Shown piece after piece: positions 13,321 through 22,759 of a stretch of DNA of 64,000 nucleotides; position 1 is the first letter of the stretch, and the number at the start of each line of letters is the position of its first letter. Under the pieces are notes generated by a model, which ran no database searches, was not told the DNA's origin, and saw only the letters and a list, made by a program, of their open reading frames with translations. The stretch spans positions 1,116,001-1,180,000 of the forward strand of contig NC_041788.1 of NCBI RefSeq assembly GCF_900090045.1, written 5' to 3'. The stretch comes from Plasmodium malariae. Its lineage: Eukaryota; Apicomplexa; Aconoidasida; Haemosporida; Plasmodiidae. A program made the translations under genes and the position numbers.

Positions 13321-15891
13321 TCAGGTTATAGTCAACTCATCACAATTTGACTCTTTGTTATTTTTTCCCTTAACAACTTTTGCAGTTAATGTATTAACAA
13401 GTTCATTTTGTGTTGAATTTCGATTGACTTCTTTTTTTCTACTTCTAAAATTATCAAAATTCAACATATTTTCCAGGTAAAATAGTATTCTTTTCTGAAC
13501 ACATGCATATTTACTTAAACAAAATATATAGTTATCTTTATTGATCAACGGATTAATCATATCTTCAAAATGAAAAATGGTTTTGTAATGCTGCTGACTG
13601 TAATTGTACAAAGAACTATTGCTTTCATTTTTATCATTCGGTTCAAACATGTTTAAACCGTCCTCATTAACTGTTTTTATTGTTGTGCCATCTTTTACTA
13701 TATCTCCTAAGACGCAATTGCCGTTTGTTTTGCCGCTTATACATTCATTTGCGGTTTTGTTGACTGAAGCGCTCGAAAGCATTCGCCCCTTGTACTTATT
13801 ACTTTCGTACTTATTACTTTCGTACTTATTACTTTCGTACTTACTACTTTCGTACTTACTACTTTCGTACTTATTACTTTCACTATTTTTATTGTTGTTA
13901 TTTTTACTAGCATTATCGTTATTACTACCATTTCTATTATTATTAATACTATCATTATTATTATAATGACTGCTATTGTTATTATTATTCACAGTGGCAG
14001 TAGATTTCGCGCTATCAATTACATAGTAGCTCTTATAATTTGAGTGGTCCGCAAATGCATGACTATGCTTAGCGGGTACATCGACCTCTTCCTGCACTGT
14101 TGATGAATGCAAATTATTGCTTTGACAATGTGAACTATTTTTCTTATGTTCTTCTTTTCTTTTTCTTTTTTTTTCTCTTTTAACTTCTTCACACTTTTCA
14201 TATAGAACTTCCCCATTTTTATTATCATCCTTATCTGTATCTTTTTCTTCATTTTGCTTGTTCATATTTTTATTATTGCTAAAAAAGTTCGAGTCCAAAT
14301 TTTTTAAGTCTCCACTTTTTATATTCAATTTTATAGGTATATGTTTTTGTGTTCCTGCAATATAGTTACACATATCCTCTTCATAATTCCTTTTTAAACA
14401 TAATGATGCATCTACCAAATCGTTAAAGGCATAGGACAAATCACAACACATTAGATCTTCATTATTTATATCATCTACATATTTTCGATCTATCCATATT
14501 CTATTGCTTCGGCCCCTTCTTTTTATTAACACCACATTTTTATACTCATTTGGATTGATTTTAAAACGGTTCAAATGTTCACAAGACCCTGAGTGTTTTG
14601 CCTTTTTCATAATCTTCTTATTAACTATGCACTCGTTACTACAACTGGTAAAATTGGTAAAATTTGTGAAACTGTTAAAATTGGTAAAACTGGTAAAATT
14701 GGTATAATTGTTGTTAAAATTAAAAGTACTATTACTATTATATTTACTGGTAATTTGGGGGTTACTGTTATCACTGTATTTGCTATTAAGTTTACTTTTA
14801 ACATTAAAGCTACTACTATTGAAGCTGTTATTGTAACTGTTACTGTAACCATTGTTATAACTGTTATAATTATAGTTATATTTATTAATGCTATTACTGT
14901 AGTGGTTGTTGCTATTGTTATTGTTAGTATTCGTGTTGCTGTACAGGCTTTTATAATATTTGTCTTTTTTAAATTTTTTATAAATTTTCTCCATTTTGTA
15001 ATCCTTGAAATAATTCCACATGGGACATACGTACGTCTTATCCTTTATCTCATTTTTCTTTTGATCAAATAAGATTGAATTCAATTGTAGCAATAACAAT
15101 TTTTTTTCATCTCTTTGCTTCATTTTTCTTAAAATTCTATCTAATCTTTTAAAATCATCTATAAGTTCTTGCATCTTTACTATTATTTCGCTGTTTTTTT
15201 TTTTGTGCTTTCTTAAAGTCATTTTTTCTTTAACCCTTGATCTAAAAACTGAATAATGGGGTAAAATATTCTGAGAATTATTCCAAAACATACGCAATAA
15301 TGGTCTACCTAATTTTTTCCTTTTAGCTTTCCAATAGGTATAAATATCCTTAATAATATTAGTTTTATAATTAATTTTTAAATCTACTGCTGCTTTTAAT
15401 GCATCTTTAAAATTTATTTCTTCTTTATTTTCTGAATTCCCTGTTAACTTTTCAAATTTGTCTATTAACTTACAAAAATCTTCTTCGTTTACATGAATAT
15501 TTAAATACGAATTTAAACTCTCTAAAAATAGTTCATCTTCTTTTAATAAATCATAATGAATAATACAACCATCGCTCAACTTTATTCCTGTAACTTGATC
15601 TCTATATAATTCATATCTTATATAATGGGTCGGTTTTTCAAACTTTTTTAACTTATAATTTGTATCTTCACATATTTTAAATCTTGGTATTACTATATTT
15701 CTTTTTTTTTTCTCCTCTTTCTGCGTACTACTTTCTAACATAGCTTTTAATGAAGTAATCTCATCATTGGAAGGGTTATCCTTTTTTATTAATTTTTTTA
15801 TATCATCATTTGATTTAATTATAAGCAGCTTTTTATTTATGTCTATAGCCTTGTGTTTAGAATTTTTATGAGTCCCTACACCCTTCGTCAT
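13321..15891 (-). CDS. EPL1: Enhancer of polycomb-like (EPL1) protein
   Basis: Single exon of 856 residues from the ATG at 15891. A further in-frame GTG upstream was not used. Residues about 60-290 match the EPcA region. Visible pieces are VIPRFKI, GCIIHYDLLKEDELFL (the YDLDEEDExFL-type block), EEDFCKLIDKFEKL and the signature YWKAKRKKLGRPLLRMFW, followed by a basic, helical segment. In yeast and animals this region docks the catalytic MYST acetyltransferase in NuA4/Piccolo NuA4, so a nuclear role in histone H4 acetylation is expected. The remainder is Asn/Ser-rich, with a repeated Lys-Tyr-Glu-Ser-Ser unit at about 13795-13885 and a short non-repetitive C-terminal block (FHFEDMINPL...) near 13480-13580. 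The call is based on the family signature. Complex membership is inferred. Confidence 0.88.
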   Translation of the reverse strand: MTKGVGTHKNSKHKAIDINKKLLIIKSNDDIKKLIKKDNPSNDEITSLKAMLESSTQKEEKKKRNIVIPRFKICEDTNYKLKKFEKPTHYIRYELYRDQVTGIKLSDGCIIHYDLLKEDELFLESLNSYLNIHVNEEDFCKLIDKFEKLTGNSENKEEINFKDALKAAVDLKINYKTNIIKDIYTYWKAKRKKLGRPLLRMFWNNSQNILPHYSVFRSRVKEKMTLRKHKKKNSEIIVKMQELIDDFKRLDRILRKMKQRDEKKLLLLQLNSILFDQKKNEIKDKTYVCPMWNYFKDYKMEKIYKKFKKDKYYKSLYSNTNTNNNNSNNHYSNSINKYNYNYNSYNNGYSNSYNNSFNSSSFNVKSKLNSKYSDNSNPQITSKYNSNSTFNFNNNYTNFTSFTNFNSFTNFTNFTSCSNECIVNKKIMKKAKHSGSCEHLNRFKINPNEYKNVVLIKRRGRSNRIWIDRKYVDDINNEDLMCCDLSYAFNDLVDASLCLKRNYEEDMCNYIAGTQKHIPIKLNIKSGDLKNLDSNFFSNNKNMNKQNEEKDTDKDDNKNGEVLYEKCEEVKREKKRKRKEEHKKNSSHCQSNNLHSSTVQEEVDVPAKHSHAFADHSNYKSYYVIDSAKSTATVNNNNNSSHYNNNDSINNNRNGSNNDNASKNNNNKNSESNKYESSKYESSKYESNKYESNKYESNKYKGRMLSSASVNKTANECISGKTNGNCVLGDIVKDGTTIKTVNEDGLNMFEPNDKNESNSSLYNYSQQHYKTIFHFEDMINPLINKDNYIFCLSKYACVQKRILFYLENMLNFDNFRSRKKEVNRNSTQNELVNTLTAKVVKGKNNKESNCDELTIT
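13793..13885 (-). repeat. 15-bp coding repeat (KYESS/KYESN)
   Basis: Six in-frame 15-bp units encode KYESS or KYESN on the minus strand, within the disordered part of the EPL1-like protein. Confidence 0.9.
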
Positions 15892-16004
15892 TTCGGAATT
15901 ATGCACGGGAAAAAAAAGAGTACAAAAAGAAAGTAAAACCTATCTGCTATTTACACTAATCCCTCTTCGCATGGGAAACATACATACATATACATATATA
16001 CATA

Positions 16005-16007
<3 letters not shown>

Positions 16008-16075
<68 letters not shown>
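16008..16075. repeat. (TA)n array, 68 bp
   Basis: Perfect TA dinucleotide array in the divergent promoter region. Confidence 0.95.
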
Positions 16076-16081
<6 letters not shown>

Positions 16082-16702
16082 GTATGTATGTAAAACGCTG
16101 AGAGAGCGTCACTGTACTTTCGCGCATAGGTATAGATGATTTTTTTATATATGACTTCTTCTCTCTATTTCACTATCTATTTGTATACATATATTATGTG
16201 TCTGTACATAATACAACACGGAATTCATTTTTCAAATACGTCATCATATGCACAGAACTAGCCAACTTTATTAACGCTTCTCAGTTCTTATCATGAAAAC
16301 ACTTGCATTCTAACACTTGGTCATCTATACATACTTACACACATACATACGCACGCACACATATGAATGTATGTTCCTATCTACGTATTTATGTATGTAT
16401 GCATGTTTATGCGTCCTTTAGGTGACGCTTTTGTGGTTTTATGAAAAGTTTTTTACAAAGAAATGGGAAAGGAATATCTTCCCTTTGCTTGTGCTATGTA
16501 TATGTCTATATATATATGTACGTATAAATATATACATATAAATACATACATATAAATATATATAAGTATATACGTATAACTACATGTACACCTATCTTGG
16601 ACTATTTCCTATGCGCAACTACACAAACATGAGTATATGTTCATTTCTTACCTTCAAATGCTTTAAAAAATTTTTTTATTACTTTTATTTGAATTAGCTG
16701 CA

Positions 16703-16927
16703 ATGTATAAGTTTGACGTGAATACAGAGCTCCCTTTTTGTTATTACGCACATACATATACACATACGTATATATATATATATATATATATATACCAATA
16801 TAAACAAACGCTCGCGTTTTTGAGGAAATATACTTGGAAAATTCTACTAAGATATTGTTTTATTTTTTCTATATATACTTATAATGTTTTAAGAATATGT
16901 GGTTATGATACTTGCTATGATGGTTAG
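16703..16927 (+). CDS. Possible small ORF or first exon
   Basis: Starts MYKFDVNTELPF and ends RICGYDTCYDG, with a (TA)n-derived Tyr/Ile run in the middle that could be an intron. A phase-1 donor (GATG|gttaga) at the end could join an acceptor near 17090 (cttattag) and a segment ending CAA|gtaaga. The opposite strand is also open over part of the same interval. No family recognised. Confidence 0.15.
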   Translation: MYKFDVNTELPFCYYAHTYTHTYIYIYIYIYQYKQTLAFLRKYTWKILLRYCFIFSIYTYNVLRICGYDTCYDG

Positions 16928-17626
16928 ACAGTTGCGTTATATTGTGAATAGATGAATTATAACTAAGTTTTACATATACCAACATATATACTTAAATACT
17001 TACATGCATACATACATACATATATATGTAAATGTTGTCCCTTTGATATATGCGTATTATTTTAATTCTCACACTTATTGATCTTATTAGGTTGTTCTCT
17101 TATCTCTTCTAATTTTTTACATCAAAAGAATTACAATCAAGTAAGAAGTAGTAATGCTGCTCATATGGCAAAGACGCTTCCTCCTTATTATTTAATGCTA
17201 TTTATTCTACATATACATGCGTACGTATATACATATATATATATATATGCACATATGTATTCATATATCTGTGTACATATATAAAATCACTAAAAAATAT
17301 GTTCTTTTAACATTTTAAAAAAGGTAAGTTGTTTTCCTTATTGTTGAATATATGTGTTAATTATGTGTATAGTTCAGCTATTTAGCACGGAAAATTTGTG
17401 TATGCATTACTATTTATATTTGCACATATACAAAGATATATATACATACAGAAAATATAATAAATATAAAACAAAACAGACTAAAATTTATTTTAACTCT
17501 TTGTGCTTAATGTACTGATTCGTCAAATAAACTATTTATGTAAATTTGTTAAAGAAAGAAATTTACATTTTTTGTTTTTATTTTCATCACCTTTATTTTA
17601 ATAAAAAATTATATGCATATATTACA

Positions 17627-17845
17627 TTATATCAATTTTGCTGAAGCAATTACAGTCGCTTTTCGCAATTTTTCACTTATATACATAATAAAATATTTTA
17701 AAACGTATAACTGCCGCATAACATGCATAAATAGTAAGTATTTACGTACATATATATATATATATATACATAAATCCCTTCGTTTTTTGCAATATTTTTG
17801 TTTATGCAAGAACATTCGACTGTTTATACGCTTTTGTACTTGCAC
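17627..17845 (-). CDS. Possible minus-strand small ORF ending KATVIASAKLI
   Basis: Open for 72 codons on the minus strand. The ends, MFLHKQKYCKKRRD and SEKLRKATVIASAKLI, look protein-like, and the middle is TA-derived. The plus strand of the same interval is open for 82 codons and contains a strong donor-like gtaagt. The two strands cannot be separated by eye. Confidence 0.15.
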   Translation of the reverse strand: MQVQKRINSRMFLHKQKYCKKRRDLCIYIYIYVRKYLLFMHVMRQLYVLKYFIMYISEKLRKATVIASAKLI

Positions 17846-18310
17846 GCACTTTATATGCTAGTACTTTTTTCTGAAGGTAGGAGAGTAGCAGCAATTGCTA
17901 ATTCTTCAGTACATTTATTCTTTTAAATAAATTTGGGCTAAGTAAATATATATATATATATATATACATATACGTATATATGTTTGTATGTATGTATGTA
18001 CGTACCATTATAATCTTATATTTAATTAAAAAAGGAAAAGAAAAAAAAAAGAAAAAAAAATTACAAAATGCATTAAATAAATGGTACAGTAAATTTTATG
18101 ATAACTTAAACAAAAATGTTGAATTAATCATTTTTCGAAGGCTTCAATAAAAATTTGTGTAGCATGCTTTAATTTTACGCATATCTCTTAAATCATTTGT
18201 ATTTTTTCGTTAAATCTTGTACAAATATAAACATTTATTTATATATATATTTATATATATATAAATATATTTATATACATATATGTGCGTATTTATGTAT
18301 GTATTTATTT

Positions 18311-18580
18311 AACCAGTACGGCGCGAAAAAAAGGGACAAGGAGAAAATTTCTTAAATATTGGGCCCACGCCGTATTATTTGATATTTCGTTTTTATTGAA
18401 CTTCTATTATATTATAATTTTAATTACAAACGAGTAAATAATTTGCTAAAGTTGTATCATAAGTACAGAAATTTACACATATCCCTATATTCATATATGT
18501 ATATTTGCATATGTATATATGTATTTTCTCATGAGTAGCCACATAACTCATTAATCCTCCGAATTCTCAGTAGGATGAAA
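18311..18580. ncRNA. Candidate structured non-coding element
   Basis: A GC-richer island in AT desert. TACGGCG at 18317-18323 pairs perfectly with CGCCGTA at 18368-18374, across a loop holding GGGCCC. Further right, two adjacent inverted repeats follow: ATGAGT/ACTCAT (18531-18551) and ATCCT/AGGAT (18554-18576). No snRNA, SRP, RNase P or tRNA signature was recognised, and transcription and strand are unknown. Confidence 0.2.
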
Positions 18581-19859
18581 TTACTCCTTAGAAATTTAGT
18601 GAAATTGTTTTTTCCAATTTTTCTGTAAAAATAAAATATATGGAAATTCATTACATGATATAGAATAAACACACATAAAAATTAAAACAGTTACATATAT
18701 TTTATATGATTTTGTTGTTGTCATTATTTATGTATGAATTTGCATGTATATAGTTCTTCTGTTCCATAATTGTGGAATGGAATTATATATTATTATTGCA
18801 TGAAGATATTTTATTCTTCCAAATTCTGCTCTAACATCCTTTTTATTATATTTTCAAAACTTTAGATCTTTCAACATTATAGCTTTATAATTTCATTATT
18901 ACAAATAAAATATACTCCTCTTAATATTTTAACTCTTTTTATTTATGGCCTGACAAAAATTTTACCTTTTTTTTTATTTTTTTTTTTTTGTGAAAAAGGA
19001 TAGTACACTTTTTTTAAGCTTTCTACTTTTTATTTATTTTTAAACTTGTTTTTACAAGAAATGAAATTCTATAGAATTCCATAAAATTCTGTAAAACTAT
19101 TTTGTTCATATATATATTCTTAACAAAAACATTTCGAATTCCTCAATTGTTTTTATTTCATATCAAAATGGTAATTTTAAAAAATGCACATTTAAGAAAA
19201 TACATATCCATTTTAGTACACAGTTGCATATGCGCATAGGTATATGTGTGTGCATGTAGGTATGCATATGTATGTATAGGTACATATATGCATCAAAAAA
19301 TAGAGCGAATTAAAAGATTACATGGCATGAACTGAATACCCATTCATATTAAATCATCTTCAAATGAGCAGTACTTGCGCTAATAATATGTAGACGTATA
19401 AAAAACAAGCTACTGCACATTTAACATAATATTTGTTTACCTATATATACCTATGTATTCTAGTAGTATAACTATAATAATAAGTAAATTTTTAAGTGTA
19501 GAGTTCAAATTAAGGCATAAAAAGTAAATAAAAAAAAAAAAAAAATGAACTAAAAGAAGAAATAAAAGAATAAAGAACATAAAAACGCAAGAATGGACGG
19601 ACAGACGAACCAAAGAACAACTGTTACCTTATTTACATCAAGTATACTTTAAATAAATATAAAAAAAATAAACTGATGTTCGTTCCGTATATTTAAATAT
19701 TTTATGATAGAATTTTTTTTTTTTTTTTTCCTTTGTTCGCATGGTCCTCGACATTTTTGTATTACAGTGAGTTCCTTTTTTTTTTTTACTGAACGCGCAA
19801 CAATATTAAGGTTTCTTTCGTTTTTGCTTATGTTAAATTATTGCTAACGTTAACGTTTT

Positions 19860-20490
19860 GCTTACAGGATACATAGAAAAATTTATCTTATATTTATATT
19901 CTTTACAATTACATTTTTCCCAACTATATTTTGACAACTTGTTTAAATGCTTTCTCGCTTGCTTATGCTTCATTATAATTTGTTTTTCTCTTTATTTTTT
20001 CTTCGTTAACATAAAGCTAAAGCACATATGTAGTTTCGTTTATCATGAATGTGTTAACACTCAGTGAGTGTAGTAACACAAGGATTTCGAAAAAAAAAAA
20101 AAGGAAAAAAAAGAAATAAAAACGTGAAGCAGGCACAAAATTTTTTATTTTTAATAGCAGCATATATGCTTTTTAACGCCATTGGTGAATACGAAATATT
20201 TAAAAAGGGGAAAACCAAATATAGCTATCTTTTTCATTTTCTTATTCCTTTTTCATTTTCTTATTCCTTTTTCATTTACTTATTCCTTTTTCATTTACTT
20301 ATTCCTTTTTCATTTACTTATTCCTTTTTCATTTACTTATTCCTTTTTCATTTACTTATTCCTTTTTCATTTACTTATTCCTTTTTCATTTTCTTATTAC
20401 TTTTTCATTTTCTTATTCCTTTTTCATTTACTTTTTCCTTTTCATTTTTTATTTCTTTTTGTTTCGTTATTCCTTTTTTAATGTAAGCAG
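19860..20490 (+). other. Hydrophobic open stretches upstream of USP39
   Basis: After an acceptor-like cttacag at about 19867 there is an open stretch with a transmembrane-like core (CFLACLCFIIICF) ending at a donor-like ca|gtgagt. A second frame then runs through LFNAIGEYEIFKKG into the 19-bp repeat array. It could be a small membrane-protein gene, or the long 5' leader of USP39. No start codon or family could be fixed. Confidence 0.2.
20225..20460. repeat. 19-bp polypyrimidine minisatellite
   Basis: About eleven copies of TTATTCCTTTTTCATTTAC with variants, ending about 145 bp before the USP39 start codon. The unit length is not a multiple of three, so any coding reading cycles through frames. 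Confidence 0.95.
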
Positions 20491-20605
20491 TATCGTACAT
20501 ATGAGGTGAACTATCTTTTTATTCTTAATTTTTGCAAGGTAAAATATGATTATAAGTGAATAGTACAACTACAGAAAAAAAGAGTATAATGTCAAATAAA
20601 TAATT

Positions 20606-22759
20606 ATGGATAAAAAACCCAAAAAAAAATTAAAAAATGAGGAGGAATTAACTCCAAAAAAAAGGAAGAAAAGAAGTAGGAACGAAAATGACATTCAGGA
20701 ATTTAGCGCTAATGAGATGAATAAAACGATTAACCATTCTAATATAGAGGAGTTGAACAATAATTTAAGGGACAAGGATCATGTGAATGGTACTTTGAAC
20801 AGTAAGAATGAGGAAATTAGTAGAAGTAGGGGTAGCAGTAGAGGTAGTAGTAGTCGCAGCAATAGTAGTAGCAGCAGACGTAGCGGCATAAAAGAGGATG
20901 TACAAGGTATAAGTGGAGGTAAAGGTCGAGGAAGAATTTGCCCTTATTTACGAACCATTAATAGAAACCTACTTGACTTTGATTTTGAAAAATTATGCAG
21001 TATAAGTCTGTCAAATTTACATGTATATGCTTGCTTAGTATGTGGCTTATACTTCCAAGGTATAGGGAAGGGAACGTACGCATATACACATGCATTAGAA
21101 AAGAATCATTATGTTTTTATTAATTTAGAAACGTGTAAAACTTGTTGCTTACCAGAAAATTACGAAATTGAAGACGCATCTTTGAATGATATAAAATATT
21201 TTTTAAAACCAGTTTATAAAAGAGAGGAAGTTGAATATTTGTGTTATAATTCTATATTAGGTAAGTCGTTAGATGGGGCAGATTTTTTTCCGGGTTGTGT
21301 TGGTTTAAATAATTTAAAAAATACAGATTATTGCAATGTTGTTATTCAATTACTTTGCACAATTATACCTATACGAAATGTATTATTATTATATAAAAAT
21401 AAACAAAATATAGCAAAGAATTTAATTGTTGTCTTATCTGAATTAATTAAAAAAATATATAATCCTAAAAATTTCAAAGGTGTGGTATCACCCCATGAAT
21501 TCTTACAAGCTGTAGGTATAGAATCAAAAAAGAATTTTAAAATAGGTACCAAAAATGACCCTCTGCATTTTTTTCTCTGGATTGTTAATAAGATTCATAG
21601 ATACTCAGAAAGGACTTTGAAAAGGAGGAAAAAGGAACTTACTCCTAGTAGTGGTGCACATTATATACACAGCATATATAACGTGCACAGTATGTATGAC
21701 GCACGTGATACACATAATAAACGTAACATACGTGGCCCACATACTGATGATCCTGAATTCATGGACTATGCTGCAAATAGTAGGGACACGAAAGAAAGCA
21801 CAAGTTATAATTATAACAAGCAAAATGTGAATCAGAACAGTCAAGGTGAAGATCGAGTGAATATCCCACAAGAAGACGATGGAAATAATTTAGAAGTAGA
21901 GAAAAATGAAATAGGGGAGGGAAAAATGGAAAAAGGATTAACACTCAAGGACAAAAAAAAAAAGATAAAAAAAAGAAAAAAAGAAAAAAAATGGACATAT
22001 GACGACATTAACATAATAGATTACTGCTTTGATGGAGAATTGATTATCAAAACAAAGAAAAAAAAAAAAAAAGACTCTGAAGTCGTTGAATCAGTGAAGG
22101 ATGAAATATTAAAAAGAAAAAAAGAGGAGATGTACGAAGAGGATACGCAGGGGGATAAATACATATCAGATACTATGGATGATGATGAATTAAATGAAAA
22201 AAAAAATTATATAATTCAAAAAACGTCTTTTCGTACTCTTTCTTTGAAATTACCGAATCCACCAATTTTTAAGAGCACAACTGAAAGTAATATAATACCA
22301 CAAGTTTCTATATTTGAATTGTTAACGAAGTTTGATGGAGAAACAGAGACGTATTTACATGATGACAAATCAGCTCCAAGCACATTAATTATTTCAAAAT
22401 TACCAAAATATTTAATATTTACAATTGAGAGATTTTCAAAAAATAATTTTTTTGTTGAAAAAAATGGCACAATAGTAAATTTTGTAATTAAAAATCTAGA
22501 TATGAAGGATTATGTACATCAAGATTATCTTAATGCAAACCCTGTTACCAAATACAATTTAATTGCAAATATATTTCACAGTGGTACTGTTAATACAGGA
22601 TCATATAAAATTCATGTCTTAAACCAACCAACAAATGAATGGTACGAAATTGAAGATTTACATGTCATTTCGATACTACCTCAACTCGTTTTATTACCTG
22701 AATCTTGTGTGCAACTCTATCAACGACAAGATGTGCAATTAAATGGAGAGCTAGGCTAA
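20606..22759 (+). CDS. USP39: U4/U6.U5 tri-snRNP protein USP39/Sad1 (inactive ubiquitin hydrolase)
   Basis: Single exon of 717 residues. USP39/Sad1 stabilises the U4/U6.U5 tri-snRNP for spliceosome assembly and is a catalytically dead member of the USP family. After a basic, Ser-rich N-terminus the zinc-finger UBP domain starts near residue 112 (CPYLRTINRNLLDFDFEKLC, then YACLVCGLYFQG and HALEKNHYVF). The USP fold starts at GLNNLKNTDYCN, where the catalytic Cys of active enzymes is replaced by Asp at residue 241, as in other USP39 proteins. The C-terminal lobe contains GSYKIHVL (His 670) and WYEIEDLHV. A low-complexity acidic/Lys insert of about 200 residues (about 21600-22200) splits the USP domain, as often seen in Plasmodium. 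The family call is firm. Confidence 0.95.
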   Translation: MDKKPKKKLKNEEELTPKKRKKRSRNENDIQEFSANEMNKTINHSNIEELNNNLRDKDHVNGTLNSKNEEISRSRGSSRGSSSRSNSSSSRRSGIKEDVQGISGGKGRGRICPYLRTINRNLLDFDFEKLCSISLSNLHVYACLVCGLYFQGIGKGTYAYTHALEKNHYVFINLETCKTCCLPENYEIEDASLNDIKYFLKPVYKREEVEYLCYNSILGKSLDGADFFPGCVGLNNLKNTDYCNVVIQLLCTIIPIRNVLLLYKNKQNIAKNLIVVLSELIKKIYNPKNFKGVVSPHEFLQAVGIESKKNFKIGTKNDPLHFFLWIVNKIHRYSERTLKRRKKELTPSSGAHYIHSIYNVHSMYDARDTHNKRNIRGPHTDDPEFMDYAANSRDTKESTSYNYNKQNVNQNSQGEDRVNIPQEDDGNNLEVEKNEIGEGKMEKGLTLKDKKKKIKKRKKEKKWTYDDINIIDYCFDGELIIKTKKKKKKDSEVVESVKDEILKRKKEEMYEEDTQGDKYISDTMDDDELNEKKNYIIQKTSFRTLSLKLPNPPIFKSTTESNIIPQVSIFELLTKFDGETETYLHDDKSAPSTLIISKLPKYLIFTIERFSKNNFFVEKNGTIVNFVIKNLDMKDYVHQDYLNANPVTKYNLIANIFHSGTVNTGSYKIHVLNQPTNEWYEIEDLHVISILPQLVLLPESCVQLYQRQDVQLNGELG

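Larger units (their letters stand above)
15892..20605. other. 4.7-kb divergent intergenic region
   Basis: Lies head-to-head between the EPL1-like gene (-) and USP39 (+), so it should hold both promoters. It contains a 68-bp (TA)n array, exon-like stretches at 16.7-17.9 kb on both strands, a GC-rich foldable patch at 18.3-18.6 kb, a hydrophobic open frame near 19.9 kb and a 19-bp minisatellite next to USP39. Segments 18.6-19.8 kb show nothing convincing. Confidence 0.5.

Noticed and set aside
15892..15906. Upstream GTG and a few extra codons as start of the EPL1-like protein
   Set aside because: Eukaryotic initiation should use ATG, and an ATG five codons later leaves the conserved region intact.
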